DNA of 64,000 bases from Paenibacillus sacheonensis. GTDB taxonomy: Bacteria; Bacillota; Bacilli; Paenibacillales; Paenibacillaceae. This document shows, in pieces, positions 52,501 through 60,547 of this stretch; positions within the stretch are counted from its first letter, which is position 1; each line of letters opens with the position of its first letter. Made by a program: the position numbers and the translations under genes. Under the pieces are notes generated by a model. It was not told where the DNA came from, did no database searches, and saw nothing but the letters and a program-made list of their open reading frames with translations. The stretch covers positions 372,001-436,000 of the forward strand of contig NZ_JAAAMU010000004.1 of NCBI RefSeq assembly GCF_009909195.1, in the 5' to 3' direction.

Positions 52501-52721
52501 ACCGAGACCAGTTTGAATAGATGCGCAGGGGTCGGCACTTGTCGCAGCTTGCTGATGCGGCCCGGCTCCTTCCGCGGCTAGCTATGCTGCCGGATCGTAA
52601 ATACGGTCAAGAGACGTTACCGTTAGGCAGAGCGGCGAAAGAAGGGATATTCGGCATGTTGTTTGTTTGACGGTTTCCCGCGTGTCGAGCGCTCCTGCAC
52701 GCCGTATTATCTCTAAAACTC

Positions 52722-52768
52722 AAAGGCGGAAGCGAGAGCAGAATATCTGCTTCGCTTCCGCCTTTTTT
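52722..52768. terminator. Long terminator downstream of the ABC ATPase gene
   Basis: AAAGGCGGAAGCGA pairs with TCGCTTCCGCCTTT, extended inward by AGCAG/CTGCT with one bulge, then six T on the plus side. On the minus strand it follows the ATPase stop by about 70 bp. Confidence 0.8.
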
Positions 52769-52839
52769 GTGGTGCTTGCTCAGAACGTTGTTGGATGTCG
52801 GAGTAATTGCCTTCACCTGCGCGTTTCAGCCGGAATCCG

Positions 52840-53616
52840 CTACTCGGCTACCCGTACATAGACCCGTTCGCCATGCTTCTCCACCGTTACCGGCGATTCG
52901 AAGAAGTCGCTTAGCCCATCCGTCGTCAGCACGTCTTCCGTTCGTCCGCTGCGGACGATTTCGCCGCCCCGGATGAGAAGCGCATGCGTGAAGACCGGCA
53001 ATATCTCTTCCGTATGATGGGTGACGTAGATCAGCGTCGGCGCAGCGGGCTTTTCCGCCAAGTCGCGAATGCTGGCGAGCAGCCGTTCGCGGGAGAAGAG
53101 ATCGAGGCCGTTGCATGGCTCGTCCAGAATGAGAATGCGCGGCTTCGCCATAAGCGCGCGCGCAATAAGCAGCTTCTGCTTCTCGCCCTGCGAGCAGGTC
53201 CGGAACTCGCGGTCCCACAGATGGGCGCAGCCCAGCGTTTCCATTAAGGAGCGGGCGAGGTCGAGATCCTCCCCGGAGACGAGATCATACAGCCCGATCG
53301 TCGCGTGCTTGCCGCTGATGACGATGTGCTGCGTCCGGTCCGAGGCGTACAGCTTCTCCTGCAAGGACGTGCTGACCCAGCCGATTTCCTTGCGCAGCGC
53401 CCGCAGGTCGACCTCGCCGAACCGATGCCCGAGCACGCTGACGGAGCCCTCCGACGGCCAGAAGTAGCCGTTCACCAGATTGAGGAGCGTAGTTTTGCCG
53501 GAACCGTTCAGCCCAAGCAGCGCCCAGTGTTCGCCGGGAGCGACCTGCCAGCTGACGTCCTTCAGCAGCGTTAACTGCTCGCGCCGCCAGGTCACGCGTT
53601 GAATGTCGATCATCAT
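52840..53616 (-). CDS. ABC transporter ATPase (YlmA/ModF-like)
   Basis: 258 residues. Walker A GLNGSGKTT (about 35-43), signature CSQGEKQK (in place of LSGGQ), Walker B ILILDEPCNGLD, and switch His in YVTHHTEEI. The short form with a CSQGE signature matches the YlmA/ModF-like group of stand-alone ATPases. No permease gene is adjacent. AAAGGAG lies 15 bases before the ATG, farther than usual. The transported or regulated partner is unknown. Confidence 0.9.
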   Translation of the reverse strand: MMIDIQRVTWRREQLTLLKDVSWQVAPGEHWALLGLNGSGKTTLLNLVNGYFWPSEGSVSVLGHRFGEVDLRALRKEIGWVSTSLQEKLYASDRTQHIVISGKHATIGLYDLVSGEDLDLARSLMETLGCAHLWDREFRTCSQGEKQKLLIARALMAKPRILILDEPCNGLDLFSRERLLASIRDLAEKPAAPTLIYVTHHTEEILPVFTHALLIRGGEIVRSGRTEDVLTTDGLSDFFESPVTVEKHGERVYVRVAE

Positions 53617-53717
53617 AGAATTTCCGTGAATCTCCTTTCGTGAAGCGAGCTTGCCCGCATGCGGAAGTCAACCAATACCGTCTATTGTACGCCCGCAGGC
53701 GCGTTTACTCAATCGTT

Positions 53718-53910
53718 CACCCCGCGTCCGAGCCTCGCATCAGCTTGGATTCGAGCGGCAGCAGGAGGGCGAAGAAGCCCAGCAACGGCAGGAAGGAGCA
53801 GAGACTGATGACGAAATCGCCGCCGGCTTTGTCCATGTGCGAGCCTAGCAGCACCGAGCCGAGTCCCGCCATGCCGAACGCGAGACCGAAGAAGGATCCT
53901 ACGCCTAAGC
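53718..53910 (-). pseudogene. C-terminal fragment of an MFS transporter
   Basis: The minus-strand frame reads GSFFGLAFGMAGLGSVLLG, then HMDKAGGDFVISLCSFLPLL and LLPLESKL, the last two membrane segments of an MFS pump of the fosmidomycin-resistance type. Similarity stops near 53905, about 20 bp before the edge of repeat copy B (53928). The rest of the gene is absent, also beyond the repeat. Confidence 0.7.
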
Positions 53911-53927
53911 ACCCTACAGCTCTGCAG

Positions 53928-54111
53928 CTAACGGTTGTGAGGACGGCTAATCGGCTCAAAATGCGCACTTTATATCGCTAATGGTTGCCAGGAAGCTTAT
54001 TGCGCGATTTTTTCGTGAAATCGGCCTCTGTACGCCAAATAACGCTTGTCAGAACCGTTAGGATTTATTTAGCCGTGTTTTTGGGGGATTAGCGACGCGT
54101 GCAACCGTTAG
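53928..54111. repeat. Interspersed element, copy B, with 10-bp terminal inverted repeats
   Basis: Bounded by CTAACGGTTG and CAACCGTTAG like copy A. Shared landmarks in the same order are GCTCAAAATG, ATATCGCTAA, GGTTG, GCTTATTGCG, a T-rich run, TAACG, CGTTAG and ATTAGCGA. No ORF. Confidence 0.85.
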
Positions 54112-54217
54112 AAGTTTGGAAAAAGGCCAAACTCACGTGGAACGATCGGCAGCGTCCGCCGCTTGCTCACGTGCCTGCCACCGTCGTATACATCGCCCCT
54201 AATTGGGCTTGAAACGA

Positions 54218-54286
54218 AGAGAAACCTGCCGTTTAAAGAAGCGCAGGTTTCTCTACAATAAAAGCTGCCTGAAAGGCAGCTTTTCT
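54218..54286. terminator. Two tandem hairpins
   Basis: AGAGAAACCTGC/GCAGGTTTCTCT (54218-54254) is followed by AAAAGCTGCCT/AGGCAGCTTTT around GAA (54260-54284). The second has T-runs on both sides. They lie in a gene-free zone (54112-54508) where I recognise nothing else. Confidence 0.7.
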
Positions 54287-54508
54287 GTATACTCGCCCCC
54301 ATGCACCACATGGCCGGAAAACCAGCAAATGCCACGCAACCAGCTGAACCTCATCCACCTGCACTTCACCAATTGCCGGAACCTGCCGAATTTGGCCGGC
54401 TCAGAGCACAATGAGCTGCCAAGCAGCAACTTTCCGGCCCAGGCTGCCGCTTTAAGACGGCGGCAAGACGGCAAGCTGCCAAGCGCCAGCAGCGCAGCAT
54501 CGACAACA

Positions 54509-54540
54509 ACAGCTCCCGGAGCGTCTCCGGGAGCTGTGTT
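54509..54540 (-). terminator. Probable terminator of the GxGYxYP gene
   Basis: ACAGCTCCCGGAG pairs perfectly with CTCCGGGAGCTGT around CGT. On the minus strand it is followed by TGTTGTCG, a weak T-run, 45 bp after the stop. Confidence 0.6.
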
Positions 54541-54585
54541 CTTTCCTGCGCGTTGCCGTACGATCAACGTATACGGCTAGCAGAA

Positions 54586-56652
54586 TTACTTGACTTTCGG
54601 CAAACCGTTAGCCTCGCGCACCAGCGCGAAGTACTGGTCGGCGCGAACCGCCTGATACTCGCTGCCGAGCGATGCATTCAGACCGGCAACGTCGGAAGGC
54701 GTCATGCTCCAAGCGAGCAGGCCGAGCGATACGAAGAGCGGCGATTTGCCGTCCCATTTCGCTTTGGCCTCGTCGAGGATGCGCTTGCCGTCCTGCGCGG
54801 TGCTGATGCCTTGAATCGTCGACACCGGCAATTTGCCGCCCTCGATCGAGACGCCGTAGTGATCTTCCCAGCTCAGGAACAGCCCCGGAACATGGTACTC
54901 GTTCGTGTAGGCATTCACTTTCGCTTCGCTGAGTGGAACGTTCTGGCCGTCGACGCGGTTCAGCACGTACGGAATCGTCATGCCGGTTTTCTTCATATAC
55001 GGATACGTTTGCTTCAGGAAGGACGTAAACGTGCTTTCAGGCCATGCGTTCGAGTAGAAATAACCGGAGCCGGAAGGACCCGCGATCAGTTGGTCGTTCG
55101 CGGTCGCCGTGCTCAGGTAATGATCGAGCATGACCGGCGCGCCGTCGTACAGCAGCGGACTCGAGGTCCAGTTGAGCGGAACCTTGCCGCGGTTCGGATC
55201 ATCCCACAGCACGCGCATCCGATGCTCGTTGTACTGGAAGTTGTCGCCCTCGCTGAACGTATAGGTGACGTAGATTTTGTTCTCGAGCTTCGGCGTCTTC
55301 GCCGGAGCCGGAAGCTTCGCTTTCATCGACGAGCCGGAGAAGACGGTCATGTTGCTGAACCAATCGGCCGCCAGCACGTAGACGCTGTGACGCGACGTGA
55401 TTTCGACGGAGTTGAACTCGCCCGCTACATCGTTGCTGAACCAGCCCAGATACGGCGTGCCCGGCTTGACGTCCGACAGAATGCGTTCGAACAGCTCGCG
55501 CTGCTCCGGCACGTTCGCGTCCAGCCAGAACACCATCGCTTTATTGGCCACCGCATAATCTCTTAAGTAGCCGTAAGGTTCTTTCTTCTCCGAGGAGAGC
55601 GGCTGTTCGTTCCCGGCGGATACCTTGTATTGGTTCCACATATCGACGGAAGCGGTCAGTTGTTTGGTGCCGGCCGGCGGCGTGAATTTGTAGACGAAGT
55701 AACGCCCGTTATCGGCAAAACGGTGGCCGCCGTTGCCATCGGAGACCTGCGAGCTTTGCGCGTCGTAGAGGAACGGTTTCTCTTCCTCGGTGCCCGGGAT
55801 GAAATGAGCGATCGTCTGGCCGTCCGCCTTGACGGTCACTTCATGGACCGCCGAGCCCCAGCCGTCCTGCGTGAAGGCATCGTCGAAACGAAGGAATGCC
55901 GAGTCTTTGCCCAAGAAAGGCGTCAAATCGAGATCGTACACTTTACGGTTCTTCCCGTCGCGCTCCTGCGTGTCGTCCGCGGCGATCGTCTTGAAGGAAG
56001 CGGGCATGCCGTCCGGAATGCGGATGGACGTATCCGGGCTCAGGCCGACCAGCATGCGGTGCGTCGTCTGGCTCCATAGATGCTCGTACTGCCAGGTATA
56101 GGCATCGAGGCGATCTTTGAATTTGCCGCGCAGATCGTCCAGCGTCTTCAAGCCATAAGGCGCTGCGGCCAGCTTCTCCGCCAGCTCCGGACTTGCGACG
56201 ACGGCATCCTTCAGACCTGCCAGCGTAGTGGCAACGTTAATGGAATCCGGAACGTTCGGATCATAGATAATCAAGCCTTTTACTTCTTTTTTGAAAGTAC
56301 GGACGATGTCCCAGTAGTTGTCGCGAACTTTATAAGGTACATCCAGGTCGTTCAGCCACGTGAATTTGCCCTCTTCTTTGCTTTCGAGCAAGTAGACGCG
56401 CGGCTCCTGGCGATTGACGATGCCTTGAAGGGAAGCGAGCATGATCTTGACGTCGCCCGGTGCGTCGTAGATATCGGCGACTTCGAGCGATTTCACTTTG
56501 GCGAAGCTCGGCAAGGCTTGTCCGGACGGCCAGGATACGGCGCCGTCGTTCTTGCTCGCGGCAGGCTGCGCCGGCGCTTCCGCCGATGCGCCGATCGTAA
56601 AGGTCAGTGTACATGCCAGCGCAAGGCCCGCGGTCGTTAGCTTTCGAAACAT
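54586..56652 (-). CDS. Secreted GxGYxYP family protein (putative glycoside hydrolase)
   Basis: 688 residues from ATG 56652; GAGGTG lies nearby upstream and the protein begins with a clear signal peptide (cleavage near GASAEA). Residues about 50-350 carry the N-terminal module, with ADIYDAPGDVKIMLASLQGIVN, and the C-terminal region has the family name motif as GPSGSGYFYSNAWP (about 545) plus DGAPVMLDHYLSTA. Members are secreted and occur in polysaccharide-utilisation loci, but no activity is established as far as I know. It is divergent from the GntR-LacI regulator and beside an LplABC-type importer. Confidence 0.85.
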   Translation of the reverse strand: MFRKLTTAGLALACTLTFTIGASAEAPAQPAASKNDGAVSWPSGQALPSFAKVKSLEVADIYDAPGDVKIMLASLQGIVNRQEPRVYLLESKEEGKFTWLNDLDVPYKVRDNYWDIVRTFKKEVKGLIIYDPNVPDSINVATTLAGLKDAVVASPELAEKLAAAPYGLKTLDDLRGKFKDRLDAYTWQYEHLWSQTTHRMLVGLSPDTSIRIPDGMPASFKTIAADDTQERDGKNRKVYDLDLTPFLGKDSAFLRFDDAFTQDGWGSAVHEVTVKADGQTIAHFIPGTEEEKPFLYDAQSSQVSDGNGGHRFADNGRYFVYKFTPPAGTKQLTASVDMWNQYKVSAGNEQPLSSEKKEPYGYLRDYAVANKAMVFWLDANVPEQRELFERILSDVKPGTPYLGWFSNDVAGEFNSVEITSRHSVYVLAADWFSNMTVFSGSSMKAKLPAPAKTPKLENKIYVTYTFSEGDNFQYNEHRMRVLWDDPNRGKVPLNWTSSPLLYDGAPVMLDHYLSTATANDQLIAGPSGSGYFYSNAWPESTFTSFLKQTYPYMKKTGMTIPYVLNRVDGQNVPLSEAKVNAYTNEYHVPGLFLSWEDHYGVSIEGGKLPVSTIQGISTAQDGKRILDEAKAKWDGKSPLFVSLGLLAWSMTPSDVAGLNASLGSEYQAVRADQYFALVREANGLPKVK

Positions 56653-57116
56653 GAATCGAACACCTCGTCTCGTGAATTTGGAATGATTAGCGTGCATCTG
56701 CTTCGTCAACCGTCATGCCTCAAAATCCCATGTCCTGCAAGTTCTCCGTCGCTCGCGCAGGCCGGCTGCCATGGAACGCGCTCTCAATCCAGCGCTGCCG
56801 CTGCCGGCGGTCCAGCATATTCCGGACACGTGCAAGGGCGACGGTTACGTCTTCCTGGATTCGCCTCCTTCATGTACGATCTTGAACAGTTGAAACGCTT
56901 TCATGTTCAATTAATGTTTAATATATTATATATAATCTTTCAATACTTTCGACAAAACTTCTTATGAATCTTTGCATAATCCCGGATGTGACTAGGTCGA
57001 AGGGGGCGGTTTTGTGCGGAAATAAGGGTGTTTAGGATCAATGAATCACTCTTGCATAGCTGGAGGTAAGAATATATTATATATACTAATATGATAACGA
57101 AACTTGGTGATGCGAA
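56653..57116. promoter_or_regulatory. Divergent control region with repeated AT-rich operator candidates
   Basis: The 15-mer AATATATTATATATA occurs identically at 56920-56934 and 57071-57085. Its 12-bp core recurs inverted at 58479-58490 before the importer. A near-cre TGAAACGCTTTCA lies at 56891-56903. The repeats are good candidates for sites of the GntR-LacI regulator encoded at 57117, and overlap possible -10 boxes. Confidence 0.5.
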
Positions 57117-58313
57117 GTGAGTACGGCAGATCGGATACCGTTATATCAGAAAATCCAGGATTACATCCGAGATTTGATCGTATCGGAGGGCTTGAAGGAA
57201 GGCGACCGCATCCCGACGGAGAAAGAACTGATGGAGAAGTTCAATGTCAGCAAGATTACGGTCGTGAACGCGCTGTCCGGGCTTGCGAACGAGAAGTTCA
57301 TTACGCGCGTTCCGGGACGCGGCAGCTTCGTGAGCGGGAAGGGGAGGGAGCAGGCGGCTGAAGTGCAGGCGGCATTATCCGCGGCCGGGACGGCTGGAGC
57401 GGGATCGTCCGGCCAGGGCTATGCCGACCACGGCGAATCGCGCCACCGGACGGGCGTCATCGGACTCGTGATGCCTTCCATCTACGACTTCTTCGCGATT
57501 CGGCTCGTGGAAGGCATTCGCAGCACGTTAGAAGAGAGGGGCTTCCGCTGTCTCATTCTATTGTCCGGGGGAGAGCTGCAGAAAGAGATCGACGCGATCA
57601 AGACGCTGAAGGACATCGGCATTGAAGGACTTCTGATCTTCCCGGTCGACGAGGAACGGTACAATGAGGAGATTCTCGCGATGAAGTTCTCGGGCTTCCC
57701 GTTCGTCTTGATCGACCGGTTCCTTCCGGGGGTAGAGACGAGCTACATCGCGGCGGACGGCAGAATGGGGGCGAGCCTGGCGGTCGATCACCTGTGGGAA
57801 CTCGGCCATCGCGAAATCGCGATCTGCTCGGATTCGCCGCTGCAGACGATTACCGTGCAGGAACGGATCGAAGGCTACATGAACGCGCTCAAGAACAAAG
57901 GCGCGATGATCAATCCGGCGCATATCATTACCGAATTCCGCATGGACAATACGGAGGGCCCGGAGAAGCATCCGCTGTACCGCTACATTCGCAACCGGAT
58001 GGCGACGGCGTATATCACGCTTAACGGACGCTTGGCCGTGGAGATCTACCAGATGGCGCGTCAAGCGGGCCTCGACGTGCCGGGCGACCTGTCGATCGTC
58101 AGCTTCGACGATCCGACCTCGATGGCCGAAGATTTCAGTCTCTTCACGCACGTGAAACAGTTCGAATTCGACATGGGCTGCCGCGCGGCGGAAATGCTGC
58201 TGCAGATCATTCGGCCGGACGGGAAGAACGGCGGCAAGTTCATGAAGACGCTCATCGAGCCCGAGCTCGTCGTTCGTCAGACGTCCGGACCGCCGCGCGG
58301 CACGCACGAATAG
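57117..58313 (+). CDS. GntR-LacI hybrid transcriptional regulator (AraR-like)
   Basis: 398 residues from GTG 57117. Residues 1-70 form a GntR winged helix (IPLYQKIQDYIRDLIVSEGL then PTEKELMEKFNVSKITV). After an Ala/Gly linker (about 82-105), residues 105-395 form a LacI/PBP1-type sugar-binding domain with GLVMPSIYDFFAIRLVEGIR, ICSDSPLQTITVQERIEGY and VSFDDPTSMAE. This arrangement is that of B. subtilis AraR. It probably represses the divergent GxGYxYP gene and the following importer until a sugar binds. Confidence 0.92.
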   Translation: MSTADRIPLYQKIQDYIRDLIVSEGLKEGDRIPTEKELMEKFNVSKITVVNALSGLANEKFITRVPGRGSFVSGKGREQAAEVQAALSAAGTAGAGSSGQGYADHGESRHRTGVIGLVMPSIYDFFAIRLVEGIRSTLEERGFRCLILLSGGELQKEIDAIKTLKDIGIEGLLIFPVDEERYNEEILAMKFSGFPFVLIDRFLPGVETSYIAADGRMGASLAVDHLWELGHREIAICSDSPLQTITVQERIEGYMNALKNKGAMINPAHIITEFRMDNTEGPEKHPLYRYIRNRMATAYITLNGRLAVEIYQMARQAGLDVPGDLSIVSFDDPTSMAEDFSLFTHVKQFEFDMGCRAAEMLLQIIRPDGKNGGKFMKTLIEPELVVRQTSGPPRGTHE

Positions 58314-58325
58314 GTAAATTGCTGT

Positions 58326-58362
58326 AACCCGGCTTCCGCTGCGACGGAGGCCGGGTTTTTTT
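58326..58362 (+). terminator. Terminator of the regulator gene
   Basis: AACCCGGCTTCCG pairs with CGGAGGCCGGGTT (one wobble), then a run of seven T. Confidence 0.9.
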
Positions 58363-58474
58363 GTCGTTTAGCGGAGAGGGAAATGGACAATTGTCCAGAG
58401 AACGCGAGAAGGCGGGACGAACGGGGTTGAGAAAATTTTAATCAAATGAGTGCTAAAAGATTTCTAAAACATAT

Positions 58475-58502
58475 TGAATATATATAATATTTAATATATA
58501 TT
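58475..58502 (+). promoter_or_regulatory. AT-rich palindrome upstream of importer 3
   Basis: AATATATATAATATTTAATATATATT-like self-complementary sequence, with a core shared (inverted) with the two sites in 56920-57085. It is a candidate operator of the 57117 regulator and a possible promoter element. Confidence 0.45.
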
Positions 58503-58586
58503 GATAAATAGATAAGGAAGACATTGGTTCGGTCCCGCAGCGGGGCGAACGAACCAGTCATAACATTCGTAAGGAGGAGTCGCGAT

Positions 58587-59504
58587 ATGACCGCATCATT
58601 GCTTTGGAAGCGAATTTGGCGGCACAAGCTGTTCTATCTGTTCATGCTGCCCGGCATCATCTGGTTTTTCTTATTCTCTTACGTGCCGCTATACGGCGTA
58701 CAGGTCGCTTTCCGCGATTTCAGATTCTCCGGCGGCTTCAGCGGAAGCCCATGGGCCGGCCTGAAATACTTCCATCAATTTTTCGACTACTACCAATCCA
58801 GCAAGCTCATTCGCAATACGATTCTGATCAGCTTGCTGAAGCTTGTCATCGGTTTCGCAATGCCGATCGTGCTCGCCATCCTGCTTAACGAAGTGAAGAA
58901 CGTTCGATTTAAGAAAACGGTGCAAACGCTTTCGTACTTGCCGTATTTCGTATCTTGGGTTGTGGTCGTCACCTTGATGCAGCGTTTGTTATCGCAATAC
59001 GGCGGTCCGGTCAACAATCTGCTCGTCTCGACGGACTTGGTCAAGGATCCCGTTCAATTCTTGAACAACACGAGCTGGTTCTATCAAGTCATCCTCGGCT
59101 CGGACGTTTGGAAGAACATCGGATGGAATTCCATCATCTATATCGCCGCCATCGCGGGCATCGACCAACAGCTGTACGAGGCAGCCAAGATGGACGGCGC
59201 CGGACGTTTCCGCCAAATCTGGCATATAACGATGCCCGGCATCCGCAACATCGCCGTCATTCTGTTCATCCTGGCAACGGGCAGCTTGATGAGCGCGGGC
59301 TATGAACAGCTCCTCCTGCTCAACGGACCGGCGACGGCGGCGATCGGCAGCGTACTGGACGTACACGTCATCAATGCCGGGATCAACGAAGGCCGGCTCA
59401 GTTATGCGGCCGCAGTCGGATTATTCCAAAGCGTTATCGCGCTCGTGCTGATCTTGACGGTCAACCGGGTCGCCCGCAAGGTCAGCGATGTGTCCCTCTT
59501 TTAA
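58587..59504 (+). CDS. LplB-type ABC permease
   Basis: 305 residues from ATG 58587, with AAGGAGGAG at 58571-58579. LplB/YtcP-group features: N-terminal HKLFYLFMLPGIIWFFLFSY, VPLYGVQVAFRDFRFSGG, and EAA loop QLYEAAKMDGAGRFRQIWHI. The family imports complex or modified oligosaccharides. It pairs with the 59529 product. Confidence 0.94.
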   Translation: MTASLLWKRIWRHKLFYLFMLPGIIWFFLFSYVPLYGVQVAFRDFRFSGGFSGSPWAGLKYFHQFFDYYQSSKLIRNTILISLLKLVIGFAMPIVLAILLNEVKNVRFKKTVQTLSYLPYFVSWVVVVTLMQRLLSQYGGPVNNLLVSTDLVKDPVQFLNNTSWFYQVILGSDVWKNIGWNSIIYIAAIAGIDQQLYEAAKMDGAGRFRQIWHITMPGIRNIAVILFILATGSLMSAGYEQLLLLNGPATAAIGSVLDVHVINAGINEGRLSYAAAVGLFQSVIALVLILTVNRVARKVSDVSLF

Positions 59505-59528
59505 ACCCGCAGGAAGGAGAATACCGAC

Positions 59529-60425
59529 ATGAGATTAAGACGTATCTCGCCATTCGATTGGCTCAATTATACGGTTTTGGCGCTGCTTGGCTTCTCGATG
59601 ATTTATCCGTTCATCTACATCCTGGTCTACTCGTTGAACGACGGCAAAGATTCCATGATGGGCGCGCTCTACTTCTTCCCGCGCAAATTCACGTTCGATA
59701 ACTACTCCCAGGTGTTCGACAATCCGAAGATATGGGCGGCTTACAAAATCACGCTCATGCGGACGCTGCTAGGGACGTTCCTCTCCGTGCTTCTAAGCAC
59801 GCTGATGGCGTACGCGCTGTCGAAGAAGACGCTGCCCGGCCGGACGTTCTTCACCTTCTACATCTTCTTGCCGACGATCTTCAGCGCGGGGTTCATTCCG
59901 TACTTCATCACGCTGCAGAAGCTGCATCTCATCAATACGTTCTGGGTGTACGTCATTCCGTCGCTGTTCAGCTTCATGCATATCGTAATTATTCGTACGT
60001 TCCTGCAGGGCATTCCCGAGGAACTCGAGGAATCGGCGCGCATCGACGGATACGGCGATTTTCAAATTTTCACCCGCATCATCCTGCCGTTGTCGGGACC
60101 GGTGCTGGCGACGATCGGGCTGTTCGTCGGGGTCGCCCATTGGAATGACTGGTTTACCGGCGCGTATTACGTGTCGAATAAGGATCTCATTCCGGTTCAA
60201 ACGATGCTTCAGCAAATGCTGACGGAAGCGGAAGCGTTGTCAAACGCTGCGCAGCAGGCATCCCAGAATGGCGGGCAGACGATTAACGTCAATGGGGCGG
60301 GTTCTACGCCGGAGTCGCTGCGAATGGCATTGCTCGTTATCGCCGTATTCCCGATTCTATGCGTGTATCCGTTCCTGCAGCGTTTCTTCGTTAAAGGGAC
60401 GATGATCGGTTCGGTCAAAGGCTAA
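59529..60425 (+). CDS. LplC/YtcP-type ABC permease
   Basis: 298 residues; AAGGAG lies upstream. EAA loop PEELEESARIDGYGDFQIFT and the terminal FVKGTMIGSVKG typical of LplC. Between the last membrane segments it carries a Gln/Ala/Asn stretch (about 230-262) also usual in this subfamily. Confidence 0.94.
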   Translation: MRLRRISPFDWLNYTVLALLGFSMIYPFIYILVYSLNDGKDSMMGALYFFPRKFTFDNYSQVFDNPKIWAAYKITLMRTLLGTFLSVLLSTLMAYALSKKTLPGRTFFTFYIFLPTIFSAGFIPYFITLQKLHLINTFWVYVIPSLFSFMHIVIIRTFLQGIPEELEESARIDGYGDFQIFTRIILPLSGPVLATIGLFVGVAHWNDWFTGAYYVSNKDLIPVQTMLQQMLTEAEALSNAAQQASQNGGQTINVNGAGSTPESLRMALLVIAVFPILCVYPFLQRFFVKGTMIGSVKG

Positions 60426-60547
60426 TTTCGACGCAAGCGCAAGTTGATGCTCGGGTACAAGTTTCATGTTCGCTCCGTCCGGCTTCGCGGCCTGGACGGG
60501 CGGGCAAGAATCTTTATCATAAACCACGATAATGCGGAGGGGTTCAT

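Noticed and set aside
54203..54580. Frames on both strands between the hairpins
   Set aside because: Composition is random-like, they span terminator hairpins, and no start signal or domain is visible.
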